A stretch of DNA of 64,000 nt, from contig NZ_FRAY01000002.1 in NCBI RefSeq assembly GCF_900142475.1, positions 1 through 64,000 of the forward strand. The letters are read 5' to 3'. The notes under the pieces were generated by a model. The model made no database searches. It worked only from the letters and a program-made list of their open reading frames with translations, and was not told the DNA's origin. Within the stretch, counting starts at the first letter, position 1. Every line of letters begins with the position of its first letter. The stretch is from Fibrobacter sp. UWH4. Lineage in GTDB: Bacteria > Fibrobacterota > Fibrobacteria > Fibrobacterales > Fibrobacteraceae. Shown one piece after another: positions 8,198 through 16,167 of this stretch. Made by a program: the position numbers and the translations under genes.

Positions 8198-10084
8198 TTA
8201 CTTCACGCTGGCGGTCAGCAGTTTTGTAATCGCGGACACGTATTCAGCCGGGTTGGGGAGCGGAGTGCCTTCGGCAAGCAATGCCTGACCGTAGAGGGCC
8301 TTCGGCCAATCGCCCAGGTCTTCCTTGGCTTCGGCTTTCTTCTTGAGCATTTCGCAAATCGGGTGCGTCGGGTTGATTTCCAGGATGCGCTTGCTCTTCG
8401 GCAAGTTCTTCTGGCCCATGGCCTTCATCATGCGTTCCATCTGGGCGCTCATGGCGTCTTCGCTGGTCACGAGGCAGCAGGGGCTATCTTTGAGGCGGCT
8501 AGACACGCGGACTTCCTTGATATCTTCGTCCAAGACCTTCTGCAGGTTTTCGCAGAGTCCCTTGAAGATGCCCTTGTTAGCTTCTTCGGCCTTCTTTTCG
8601 TCTTCGGTCTTTTCGAAGTCCACGTCGCCGCAGGCGATGTCGTGGAACTTCTTGTCGCCGAATTCGGTGAGGCTCGACATCATGAATTCGTCGATGCCGT
8701 CGCTCATGAGCAACACTTCGTAACCCTTGGCCTTGAAGGCTTCGAGCATCGGGTTAGACTTCACGGCGTTCTTGTCGCCGATGAGGTAGTAGATTTCCTT
8801 CTGGCCTTCCGGCATGCGCTTCACGTATTCGTCGAGGCCCACGAGAGCGTCGCCTTCCGTCTTGGTGCTTTCGAAACGGAGCAACTTCTTGAGTTCGTCA
8901 AGATGTTCCCAGTTCATGTAGAAGCCTTCCTTCAGCACCATGCCGAGTTCGCGCCACCAGGCATTGTACTTGGCGGCATCCTTGTCGGCCATGTTCTGTA
9001 AGGTGTCGAGCACCTTCTTGATCACGTGCTTACGAATGTTGGTGATAATCTTGTTGTTCTGCAAGATTTCACGGGACACGTTCAGCGGCAAGTCTTCACT
9101 ATCCACCACGCCGCGCACAAAGCGGAGCCACGGCGGCAGCAAGTCCTTGCAGTCGTCCATGATAAAGACTTTCTTCACGTACAGCTTGAGGCCGTGCAGT
9201 GCGTCGTTGTGCCAGATGTTGAACGGGGCCTTCGACGGAATGTACACGAGGCTCCAGAATTCCTGGGAACCTTCGGCGTGGCTGTGGCTCCAGGCGGCCG
9301 GTTCGTCGGCTTCGTGGCTGATAACGTTGTAGAAGTCCTTGTACTGTTCCTCGGTGACTTCCTTTTCGCTCTGGCGCCACAAGGCCTGCTTTTCGTTCAA
9401 ACGTTCTTCGGGCTTTTCTTCGAGTTCGCCCTTGTCATTCTTGGTCGGCTCCGGGTGGAAGTAGATGCCGTAGCTCACGAAGCCGCTGTACTTCTGGACG
9501 ATGTCCTTGATCTTCCATTCGCTGGCGAAGTCGACCGCGTCTTCGTCGTCCTTCAGGTACAAGGTGATCTTGGTGCCCACCTTGTCGCGCGGGGCTTCAG
9601 AAATCTCGAATTCGCCTGTGCCTTCGGAAGACCACAGGTAGCCCTGCTTTTCGCCGGCCTTGAGCGTGAGGACTTCGACCTTCTTCGCGACCATGAACAC
9701 GGAGTAGAAACCTACACCGAACTGGCCGATGAGATCGACGCTGCCCTTGTCGCCTTCCTTCAAATTCTTGATGAAGTTCTTGGTGCCGCTACGGGCAATG
9801 GTACCCAGGCAGTTGATCAAGTCTTCCTTGTTCATGCCGATACCGTTGTCTTCCACAACGATTCTCTTGCCTTCCTTGTTCACCGAGATGTCGATGCGGA
9901 GCTGCGTGCCCTGCGGAAGCAAGTCGGCGTTAGAAAGCGAGAGGAAACGGCGCTTGTCCAGTGCGTCCGCCGCGTTCGAAACGAGTTCGCGGAGGAAGAT
10001 TTCCTTGTTGCTGTAAAGGGAGTTGATCATCAAGTTCAGCATGTCGCGAACTTCGGTCTGGAATTCCATCTTCTCTGTTGCCAT
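8198..10084 (-). CDS. htpG: Molecular chaperone HtpG (Hsp90)
   Basis: Cytoplasmic ATP-dependent chaperone. The N-terminal GHKL ATPase domain shows the ATP-site Asn/Glu in FLRELVSNAADAL, the VEDNGIGM motif and GQFGVGFYS. Middle and C-terminal dimerisation domains follow. 628 residues, standard length, no insertions. The start at 10084 gives MATEKMEFQTEV with an AGGAG-like site just upstream (GATCTCC on the plus strand at 10088-10094). It is preceded by a repeat-rich spacer containing a candidate operator at 10229-10245. Confidence 0.97.
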   Translation of the reverse strand: MATEKMEFQTEVRDMLNLMINSLYSNKEIFLRELVSNAADALDKRRFLSLSNADLLPQGTQLRIDISVNKEGKRIVVEDNGIGMNKEDLINCLGTIARSGTKNFIKNLKEGDKGSVDLIGQFGVGFYSVFMVAKKVEVLTLKAGEKQGYLWSSEGTGEFEISEAPRDKVGTKITLYLKDDEDAVDFASEWKIKDIVQKYSGFVSYGIYFHPEPTKNDKGELEEKPEERLNEKQALWRQSEKEVTEEQYKDFYNVISHEADEPAAWSHSHAEGSQEFWSLVYIPSKAPFNIWHNDALHGLKLYVKKVFIMDDCKDLLPPWLRFVRGVVDSEDLPLNVSREILQNNKIITNIRKHVIKKVLDTLQNMADKDAAKYNAWWRELGMVLKEGFYMNWEHLDELKKLLRFESTKTEGDALVGLDEYVKRMPEGQKEIYYLIGDKNAVKSNPMLEAFKAKGYEVLLMSDGIDEFMMSSLTEFGDKKFHDIACGDVDFEKTEDEKKAEEANKGIFKGLCENLQKVLDEDIKEVRVSSRLKDSPCCLVTSEDAMSAQMERMMKAMGQKNLPKSKRILEINPTHPICEMLKKKAEAKEDLGDWPKALYGQALLAEGTPLPNPAEYVSAITKLLTASVK

Positions 10085-10105
10085 ATAGATCTCCTATTTG
10101 GGTCG

Positions 10106-10165
10106 CACTTCGTGCTTTGAGGTCGCTGCGCTTTGAGGTCGGACGTTGACCCTTTGAGGTTTGGG
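10106..10165. repeat. GAGGTC...CTTT mini-repeats upstream of htpG
   Basis: Three or four degenerate units begin GAGGTC or GGGTCG and end CTTT, enclosing small palindromes such as GCACTTCGTGC. A clearly related pair of units lies inside the coding sequence of hrpA at 62002-62055. Confidence 0.65.
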
Positions 10166-10228
10166 CAGCGAAAAGCTCTATTCGCGAAGGCTTGATGTTT
10201 AATTTTCGAGCGGTCTAGGCCACCATAA

Positions 10229-10245
10229 TGTTTCAAAATGAAACA
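10229..10245. promoter_or_regulatory. Candidate operator: perfect dyad upstream of htpG
   Basis: TGTTTCA-AAA-TGAAACA, a 7-bp inverted repeat with a 3-nt centre, about 145 bp before the htpG start. It is not the CIRCE element (TTAGCACTC-N9-GAGTGCTAA). Its regulator is unknown. Confidence 0.4.
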
Positions 10246-10639
10246 AAATAACGGTCCTGCCTTGTTTTCGCTATAGAAGATGCAAGAACCGTGCCAAACG
10301 AGACGTGAGAACGGGTCTGCGCCATGTCATCCTCGATACGATGCGGAGGGAATCTTTAAAACGATAAACGTGATTATTATTTTAAAGATGATAATCATAA
10401 ATAGGATAAAGAGGGGGAGGAATCCCCCTCGCTTCTGCCGCCTGCGGCATACGCTACCCCTACTGCGGGTCTCAGATGCCGACCCGCAACGCCCGGCTTA
10501 TCGTTTTCCTCTGCTCACAAAGAGCCTCTATAAGACCAAAAATAAAAACAAAATGTAATGTTTATCATTTTTTACTTTTTGTGTTTTTCAATAAACTTTT
10601 CTTTTTGCTTCCCCTATTGAATAATTCAAATATAAAAAG
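10246..10639. other. Gene-free spacer with palindromic elements
   Basis: No credible gene. It holds a dispersed palindromic repeat (10326-10354, GTCATCCTCG to GAGGGAATC), a GC-rich hairpin GAGGGGGAGG/AATCCCCCTC (10411-10430) and nested palindromes around 10433-10490 (TGCCGC/GCGGCA, GCGGGTC/GACCCGC), then an AT-rich stretch. Short open frames here lack a ribosome binding site and coding bias. Confidence 0.6.
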
Positions 10640-10664
10640 AAAAGGTGCTTTGTCAGCACCTTTT
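10640..10664. terminator. Terminator after the Ser-rich lipoprotein gene
   Basis: AAAAGGTGCT / AGCACCTTTT, a perfect stem with a 5-nt loop and A/T runs both sides, 24 bp beyond the stop of the 10688-11737 gene. Confidence 0.9.
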
Positions 10665-10687
10665 AAAAATTAGTTTAATGATTATAC

Positions 10688-11737
10688 TTAGTTATAAAAC
10701 TGTATTCTTTCAACACCCCTATCAGAACCCCATTTCCAACCAACAAAATTACTTTTATCATTTTCCGTAGCTGTAATGTTTTTTATTTCACCTCTACAAG
10801 TTTCTGCATTATTTTTAATTTCATAAATTGCTTTTTCCTTTACACTATTTGCTTTAATTGTGTACATAATGGTACTATCAGCAACACCGACTAAATTGCA
10901 ACCAATTCTATAAGTTACATTGATTTGCATTGTGTAATTAGTGTTATTTTCCCAAGAAAGATAGGCTATGTTATTTTCAACTCTAAACCCATTAAGTTTC
11001 AATTCATCTAATTCTACATAATGAGGTTCTGTACTCTTCGGTTCATTTTCATCAATATAATCATCATTATCACTAGAAGAACTATTCACAATTTTTTCCG
11101 AAGAACTACTTTCAACAATTTTACTAGAAGAACTGCTTTCTACTTTCTTTTCGCTAGAACTACTTACAATAAGTTCACTAGAAGAGCTACTTTCAACATT
11201 CTTTTCACTTGAAGAACTAACGGTAACCTTTTCACTAGAAGAACTTACATTTTTCTTTTCCATAGAAGAACTACTTTCTTCTTTCTTATCATTGATACTG
11301 CTACTGCTTTTATCTTCAACCTTGCTACTACTACTTTCAACCACCGTATCTTTCTTTGTGCTACTACTTGTAACTTCGTTACTATTGCTACTTTCGATGC
11401 TGGATGAGGAAACTATTGTCGTTGACGAGGATGTTCCGATACTAGATGAAGATTCAATGGCACTGGAGAAGGATTCATTTGCGCTAGAATAAGATTCTGA
11501 GACATTGGATGGCACCGAGGATTCACTAGAGATAGTGTGCTGCCTGGAACTACTTTCGACAGAGTCGGAGTCAGCTGAACTATTGATTGTGGGCTCAATG
11601 TATTCTATGCTGCTAGAAGATTCTATTGGCGAATCTGTGGCACTGGAACTGTTATCGTCTCCGCATGCAGAGATAAAAATTGCAGACATCAGTGCGATAC
11701 AAGAACTAAGAAATGGTCTACTTGAAATAGTCTTCAT
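10688..11737 (-). CDS. Lipoprotein with long Ser-rich linker
   Basis: 349 residues. Signal peptide and lipobox (ISAC, Cys about residue 25) are followed by about 200 residues dominated by SSSS runs, as in a flexible stalk, then a C-terminal domain of about 115 residues with two Cys. Ser-rich post-lipobox linkers are a habit of Fibrobacter surface lipoproteins. The terminal domain is not recognised. The gene is much more AT-rich than htpG and uppP beside it. Repetitive Ser codons make it prone to slippage, so length variation between strains is likely. Confidence 0.8.
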   Translation of the reverse strand: MKTISSRPFLSSCIALMSAIFISACGDDNSSSATDSPIESSSSIEYIEPTINSSADSDSVESSSRQHTISSESSVPSNVSESYSSANESFSSAIESSSSIGTSSSTTIVSSSSIESSNSNEVTSSSTKKDTVVESSSSKVEDKSSSSINDKKEESSSSMEKKNVSSSSEKVTVSSSSEKNVESSSSSELIVSSSSEKKVESSSSSKIVESSSSEKIVNSSSSDNDDYIDENEPKSTEPHYVELDELKLNGFRVENNIAYLSWENNTNYTMQINVTYRIGCNLVGVADSTIMYTIKANSVKEKAIYEIKNNAETCRGEIKNITATENDKSNFVGWKWGSDRGVERIQFYN

Positions 11738-11764
11738 ATAAAGATCCTTTTCTACATATAAAGT

Positions 11765-12646
11765 CTATTTCATGAAAATCAATCCGAAGATACCCACGGC
11801 CCATACGTACCAGGCGAAGTGCTGGAACTTTCCCTTCTGCAAGAAGGTCATGAGCCACTTGAGGGCGATGATGCCGAAGATGAAGGATACCAACATCCCC
11901 ACCAGAAGTTCGGGGGTAAAACCACCGGCCATGGCGCACCTCATCGCCTTTTCAGAAATGTCCTGCGCCTGTTCCGGCGTCGCATTTTCAAGCGCAAGCT
12001 TGACACTTTCACCGGTCATCGACTGGCATTTGATCCACTTGATGCAGTCGAGGAGTGCGGCACCACCCACGGCAGGGATACTCATCAGGAAGCTGAATTC
12101 ACCCGCGTACTTGCGGTTCACGCCCATGAACATCATCGCGCTAATGGTAGAGCCGCTGCGGCTGATACCCGGGATGCAGGCAATGCCCTGCACGACGCCC
12201 GTCACCAACGCACGCCACCAGTTCATCTTGACGCCTTCGTTATCCGGATGCTTGGCACCGGTTGCGCCCCACTGCGAGGTAAACAGGAGCAAGCCCGTAA
12301 AGAGTTCCGCCACGCACACGGCACGCGGATTTTCAAACAGGCCTTCAAGCAAGTCCTTGAAGCCGAGGCCGATCATCGCCGTCGGAATGCTCGCGAGAAC
12401 GATGTAGCCCGCTTCACGGAGCTGTTCGGGATTCCTACGGATACAACCCACAATGATGTCGGTAATCTTCTTGTGGAACACCACGAAGATGGAAAGAAGC
12501 GTTCCGGCGTGGAGCATGATGTCGAAGAACATGCCCGCTTCGTTCATGCCTAAAAGTTCGTGTCCGATAACGAGGTGACCGGAACTGGAGATGGGTAGAA
12601 ATTCAGCGAGGCCCTGCAAGAAGCCGAGAATAATAGATTCAATCAT
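11765..12646 (-). CDS. uppP: Undecaprenyl-diphosphatase
   Basis: Integral membrane phosphatase of the BacA/UppP family, recycling undecaprenyl pyrophosphate to the lipid carrier for peptidoglycan and O-antigen synthesis. Family motifs QGLAEFLPISSSGH (near residue 10) and IPGISRSGST (near residue 155) carry the catalytic Glu, Ser and Arg. 293 residues with 7-8 hydrophobic segments. It stands 27 bp upstream of the Ser-rich lipoprotein gene on the same strand and could share a transcript with it. Confers bacitracin tolerance in other bacteria. Confidence 0.95.
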   Translation of the reverse strand: MIESIILGFLQGLAEFLPISSSGHLVIGHELLGMNEAGMFFDIMLHAGTLLSIFVVFHKKITDIIVGCIRRNPEQLREAGYIVLASIPTAMIGLGFKDLLEGLFENPRAVCVAELFTGLLLFTSQWGATGAKHPDNEGVKMNWWRALVTGVVQGIACIPGISRSGSTISAMMFMGVNRKYAGEFSFLMSIPAVGGAALLDCIKWIKCQSMTGESVKLALENATPEQAQDISEKAMRCAMAGGFTPELLVGMLVSFIFGIIALKWLMTFLQKGKFQHFAWYVWAVGIFGLIFMK

Positions 12647-12664
12647 AAGTGGAAATTTAGCAAA

Positions 12665-12738
12665 AGTTGGTAGAACTTAGTTGGTAGAGCTTAGAATAAT
12701 AATCTAAGTTCTAAACTCTAAGATCTAAGCTCTAATTA
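12665..12738. repeat. Two opposed heptamer arrays in the uppP / DUF2334 divergent spacer
   Basis: 12665-12699 reads as AGTTGGT, AGAACTT, AGTTGGT, AGAGCTT, AGAATAA. 12704-12738 reads as CTAAGTT, CTAAACT, CTAAGAT, CTAAGCT, CTAATTA. The two halves are largely reverse complements, so a hairpin centred near 12700 can form between two divergent start codons. Confidence 0.75.
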
Positions 12739-12751
12739 CTATATTAATTGC

Positions 12752-13486
12752 ATGGCTCGTAAATTTCTTCTCTGCTTTCACGATTTCAGCGTCTGGAATT
12801 ACCAGAAGGTGACCCCAATCCTCGAAAAGCTCAAGGACCTTGCCGGAGCCCCATTCAGCATACTCGTCATTCCCGACACCGAGACCGCCCCTTCGGACAC
12901 CGTCCGCGATTTTCGAGCCACACTCACCCAGCTAAAATCAGAAGGCTTCGAGCTCGCTCTCCACGGATTCAAGCACAAGGCAGAATTCAGCCAGGGCCGC
13001 AGCTACGCCGGGCTTATCGCCATGAATCTTACCCAAGGCGAAGCGGAATTCGCGGGCCTCAGCGAATTTGAATCCAGCAGACTCCTACATGCAGGACTCG
13101 ACGCCTGGGAAAAACTTTTCGAGGTTCCGGGTCAGGTCCGGAATGACATTGAAAAGCCCACCGCATTCATTCCTCCGACCTGGTACAGCAACAAGTTCCT
13201 GCCCACGCAAGTCCACGCCGAAAAGATGCTCTACGAGGACAGGTTCGCGCTCGTGACTTCTCGTGGCAAACGCTACGCCTCACCTGTCGCAAGTTTCGCA
13301 GGCATCCCCGATTTCATGACGAAGACCGCTTTCAAATTCGGAGACATCATCCTGAAAGTTCCGGTGGGCCTCCCCCGCATCGCACTGCATCCGGTGGACT
13401 TTCCTCAGCACGAGATTCAAATCAAGAACCTCATCCGCACGGCCCTCGGTTGCGGAAGAAGACTTACACAATACAAAGACCTGTAA
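12752..13486 (+). CDS. DUF2334-type polysaccharide deacetylase-like protein
   Basis: 244 residues, no signal peptide. MARKFLLCFHDFS at the N-terminus and LALHGFKHKAEF near residue 70 match the DUF2334 group of the carbohydrate esterase 4 / NodB-like fold, where HDxx and HGxxH supply the metal site. The substrate is unknown. Residues about 124-133 (VPGQVRNDIE) are encoded by an in-frame copy of a dispersed palindromic repeat (13121-13150), so this segment is probably a surface loop added later. Ends before a bidirectional terminator. Confidence 0.75.
   Translation: MARKFLLCFHDFSVWNYQKVTPILEKLKDLAGAPFSILVIPDTETAPSDTVRDFRATLTQLKSEGFELALHGFKHKAEFSQGRSYAGLIAMNLTQGEAEFAGLSEFESSRLLHAGLDAWEKLFEVPGQVRNDIEKPTAFIPPTWYSNKFLPTQVHAEKMLYEDRFALVTSRGKRYASPVASFAGIPDFMTKTAFKFGDIILKVPVGLPRIALHPVDFPQHEIQIKNLIRTALGCGRRLTQYKDL
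13121..13150. repeat. Dispersed palindromic repeat inside the DUF2334 gene
   Basis: TTCCGG (13125-13130) and CCGGAA (13138-13143) enclose seven bases and are followed by TGAC, the same outline as intergenic members ending GAATGAC. The reading frame stays open and gives VPGQVRNDI. Confidence 0.7.
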
Positions 13487-13512
13487 TCAAGGACCAATTA
13501 TCAGCAAATAGA

Positions 13513-13540
13513 AAAACCGGCTGCGAGAGCAACCGGTTTT
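13513..13540. terminator. Bidirectional terminator between convergent genes
   Basis: AAAACCGGCTGC / GCAACCGGTTTT, a 12-bp stem with one mismatch and a 4-nt loop, with A and T runs on the two sides. It separates the 12752 (+) and 13562 (-) genes. Confidence 0.88.
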
Positions 13541-13561
13541 CAAATTTCAAGCGAGACTAGA

Positions 13562-14419
13562 TTACTTAACCAGGAAGTAGTAGGTCTGCAAGGTCTTGCC
13601 ATCCTGAGAGAGCTGAATAATCTGCTTGCCCTTCGGAAGGTTGCCCGTCACCTGGAACAGGTTTTCAGCCTTGTATTCCACGTTCAGAGTCGTGCCCTTG
13701 GCCTTGTCCACAAAGAGACCGGTCTTTTCGTCGGCACCGAAGCCCTGGCAGTCAGCATGGTCAGCCACCTTGCCTTCCACAGCCGGGAAGGAAGTCACGA
13801 CCAGCGGAGAAGTCACGGAGCTAGCATTCACGTAGAACACGTTGAGTGCTGCGTCCACAGCCAACGGAGCCGGGAGGTTAGAAACCTTGGCGCCCTTGTC
13901 AGCCTTTTTCTTCTTCTTGTCCTTCTTGCCCGGAACCTTGGCGGCATCCGTAGCAATGGGCATCGTCAAACGGTAACCGGCAACGGATTCGCTGCAGCTC
14001 GTAGAATAGACAACCCACTGGTTATCAATCTTTTCGGGGCCTTCGGTCGTGCCGCTCTTGTAGAGACCCGGCTTGATCTGGTCGCTGTATTCGTACAGAG
14101 TCACAGAGAGGTTCGGGTTCTTTTCGTCGGTCGTAATCTTCTGCTGGCCGAGAATATACTTGGAACGGCGAGCCTTGATCAGGTATTCGCCAACGGGAAC
14201 CTTTTCAAACTTGAACTTACCCTGCTGGAGATCAGCCTTGTACGGGTACTTCGGGTTCTGCGTACCGAAGATGGTAGAATCCATCCAAACGGTCGGCATT
14301 TCAACAGCCTTGCCAGTAAACGGATCGAGGACGACACCTTCGATGGTGCCGGTCTTCTGGCAACCGGTCATAGCCATGGCCACGAGAGCGGCTGCACCAA
14401 TAAAGAGTTGCTTCTTCAT
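13562..14419 (-). CDS. Lipoprotein with carboxypeptidase-regulatory-like domain
   Basis: 285 residues from ATG 14419 (MKKQLFIGAAAL), which is a normal lipoprotein signal with TGCQ lipobox. An in-frame upstream start would place charged residues before the signal and is unlikely. Residues about 25-110 (GTIEGVVLDPFTGKAV ... GKFKFEKVPVGEYLIKARR) look like a carboxypeptidase regulatory-like / CnaB beta-sandwich. A Lys-rich tract (KKDKKKKKADK) lies near residue 180, and a second beta-rich region ends the protein. Envelope function is inferred, substrate unknown. Confidence 0.8.
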   Translation of the reverse strand: MKKQLFIGAAALVAMAMTGCQKTGTIEGVVLDPFTGKAVEMPTVWMDSTIFGTQNPKYPYKADLQQGKFKFEKVPVGEYLIKARRSKYILGQQKITTDEKNPNLSVTLYEYSDQIKPGLYKSGTTEGPEKIDNQWVVYSTSCSESVAGYRLTMPIATDAAKVPGKKDKKKKKADKGAKVSNLPAPLAVDAALNVFYVNASSVTSPLVVTSFPAVEGKVADHADCQGFGADEKTGLFVDKAKGTTLNVEYKAENLFQVTGNLPKGKQIIQLSQDGKTLQTYYFLVK

Positions 14420-14433
14420 GAGAATCCTTTTTG

Positions 14434-14467
14434 AAAAAAAGGCCCCCTTCACTTAAGCAGGGAGCCC
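14434..14467 (-). terminator. Terminator of rpmE2
   Basis: On the minus strand GGGCTCCCT, a 10-nt loop and AGGGGGCC precede a TTTTTTT run. It falls just upstream of the next lipoprotein start. Confidence 0.8.
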
Positions 14468-14480
14468 AATTTGTATGTAA

Positions 14481-14783
14481 TTATTCGGCGTCTTCAGCCT
14501 TGGCGGGCGCAGCCTTGCGGGTCTTGCGCTTTGCACCAGTGATGTTGCCAGCGAAACGCTTGTTGAAGCGATCGATACGGCCAGCCGTATCCACGCGATG
14601 CTGCTTGCCCGTCCAGAACGGATGGGTATCAGCCGTAATTTCGAGAGAAATTACGCTATATTCAACACCATCGATAGTCTTCTTTTCGGCGGAAGACTTC
14701 GTGGAGCGGGTGATGTATTCTTTACCCGTATTCGCATCGACGAACACGACCGGTTGATAGTTAGGGTGGATACCTTCTTTCAT
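14481..14783 (-). CDS. rpmE2: 50S ribosomal protein L31, type B
   Basis: Large-subunit ribosomal protein. MKEGIHPNYQPVVFVD and ITADTHPFWTGKQ are typical of L31, and the absence of the CxxC zinc ligands marks the zinc-independent type B. 100 residues with an Ala/Lys-rich tail (KTRKAAPAKAEDAE) beyond the usual 80-90. Type B copies often serve during zinc limitation, but no zinc-dependent partner is visible here. Monocistronic, ended by the terminator at 14434-14467. Confidence 0.92.
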   Translation of the reverse strand: MKEGIHPNYQPVVFVDANTGKEYITRSTKSSAEKKTIDGVEYSVISLEITADTHPFWTGKQHRVDTAGRIDRFNKRFAGNITGAKRKTRKAAPAKAEDAE

Positions 14784-14872
14784 TTTAAACTTCCTATGAA
14801 GTAGTTGATTTTGAGAGCCTAAATTTAGAAGAATTTAGCCATTTTGGCAAGGGAAATAGTATTTTTGGAAGC

Positions 14873-15469
14873 ATGAAGACATTGTGGACGGCACTTTTTA
14901 TTGGATTTCCAGCGATTTTCACCGGCTGCGGGAACGAAGCTCCCGTGGCAAAAATCATCGTCACAGATCAAAAGATGCCTCTCACCGAATGGCCCGACAG
15001 CGCCTACGTTGCAGGACTAGATTCAATTCTCGCCCTGGAGCCTATCAAGAAGAACGCCGAAACCGAAGCGAACATCAACATGAACGTTTTCGAGGTACCC
15101 GTCTTCAAACTGCCGGGGTCGGTCACCGGCAAAAAAGAGGCTTCCGCGAAGGCGAACCACGCAGGGAAGTCGGCGGGAACAAAACAAGCGAACGCAGCAA
15201 AGCCGGCCGACAACAGCGCCGAAGCGTTTGCCGACAAATTCGCCACGGCACTTTCCAAGTTGCAGTCCGATCCGAGTAACGCTAGCTTATACAAAACGGC
15301 CACCGCAAACGAAGGCGACGACCTGTTCAAGCTGTTGAAACGCACCTACGGCGCCGGAGTCCAAGGACTCCCCCGCTTCTATGTACTCTCCGCCCTACAA
15401 TCAGTAAACGCCGGCGTCGTGCTGGAGCGCTTGAACGCCGGCGATAAAGTCAGAGTACCTAGGATATAG
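14873..15469 (+). CDS. Lipoprotein with C-terminal LysM-like domain
   Basis: 198 residues. Signal peptide and lipobox FTGC (Cys about 19). An Ala/Lys-rich low-complexity linker spans about 85-125. The last 60 residues (EGDDLFKLLKRTYG ... SVNAGVVLERLNAGDKVRVP) follow the LysM pattern: a GDxLxxLxxRTYG start, an N near the middle and a final LxxGxxVxVP. LysM domains bind peptidoglycan, so the protein may tether the outer membrane to the wall. The LysM match is by eye. Confidence 0.75.
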   Translation: MKTLWTALFIGFPAIFTGCGNEAPVAKIIVTDQKMPLTEWPDSAYVAGLDSILALEPIKKNAETEANINMNVFEVPVFKLPGSVTGKKEASAKANHAGKSAGTKQANAAKPADNSAEAFADKFATALSKLQSDPSNASLYKTATANEGDDLFKLLKRTYGAGVQGLPRFYVLSALQSVNAGVVLERLNAGDKVRVPRI

Positions 15470-15472
15470 TAT

Positions 15473-15574
15473 ACAGTGGTTAGTAAACAGTGGTTAGTAA
15501 ACAGTGGTTAGGCCGTCAGGCCGTAAACAGGATAAAATCCTAACCACTAACCACCAACCACTAACCACTAAAGC
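15473..15574. repeat. Opposed heptamer arrays forming a long inverted repeat
   Basis: The left half holds 14-mer ACAGTGGTTAGTAA about 2.5 times (15473-15507). The right half has CTAACCA, CTAACCA, CCAACCA, CTAACCA, CTAAAGC (15540-15574). GTGGTTAG and CTAACCAC words pair across a 30-nt centre. It lies between the converging LysM and hisB genes and reaches into the hisB stop codon, so it may act as their terminator. Confidence 0.75.
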
Positions 15575-16152
15575 ACGCCTTTGCTGCTGGGGATGCCTTT
15601 CACGTTGCGGCTCGGAGCAATCGCCATCGCAACGGCACGGGCAAATGCCTTGAAGATCGATTCCAGGCAATGATGGTTGTCGTTGCCGTAGAACAGTTCC
15701 ACATGCAAGTTCATGCGGGCATTTTCGCACAGGCTCTTGAAGAAGTGTTCAAACATCGAGGCTTCGATACCGCCAGCCATGGCAGCCGGGAGTTTCACGT
15801 TCCACACAAAGCCGATGCGGTTGCTGAAGTCGATGCATACGCGACTCAAGGCTTCGTCCATCGGCACAAAGTAGAAACCGTAGCGTTCGATTCCCTTCTT
15901 GTCGCCGAGGCATTCCACTAACGCCTGGCCAAGCACAATCGCGATATCTTCCATGCTATGGTGCATATCAACATGCACATCGCCCTTGCAATTCAAATCC
16001 AGGTGAATGCCTCCGTGAATTTGGAACAAGTTAAGCATGTGATCCAGGAAACCATTACCGGAGCTGATCTGCCCCGGCGTAGAATCATCCAGATTCAGGG
16101 ACAACGTAATGTCGGTTTCGCCGGTCTTACGAGAAATCGTCGAACTGCGCAT
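15568..16152 (-). CDS. hisB: Imidazoleglycerol-phosphate dehydratase
   Basis: Histidine biosynthesis step 6, manganese-dependent. All metal-binding His motifs are present: GFLDHMLNLFQIHGG, DVHVDMHHSMEDIAIVLG and NDNHHCLESIFKAFARA. 194 residues, the monofunctional form without a HolPase domain. The start at ATG 16152 has GAGGTCC upstream; an in-frame TTG at 16167 directly adjoins the rodZ stop. It is the last gene of a maf-rodZ-hisB group, an unusual partnership for a histidine gene, and no other his gene is in the window. Confidence 0.93.
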   Translation of the reverse strand: MRSSTISRKTGETDITLSLNLDDSTPGQISSGNGFLDHMLNLFQIHGGIHLDLNCKGDVHVDMHHSMEDIAIVLGQALVECLGDKKGIERYGFYFVPMDEALSRVCIDFSNRIGFVWNVKLPAAMAGGIEASMFEHFFKSLCENARMNLHVELFYGNDNHHCLESIFKAFARAVAMAIAPSRNVKGIPSSKGVL

Positions 16153-16167
16153 AAACAAGGACCTCAA

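Noticed and set aside
10280-10673. Two overlapping small frames in the htpG / lipoprotein spacer
   Set aside because: They are made of repeat palindromes and AT-rich DNA and end in a terminator; no coding evidence.
11021-11741. Plus-strand frames opposite the Ser-rich lipoprotein
   Set aside because: They are antisense images of Ser codon runs (Leu/Thr/Arg-rich), without start signals.
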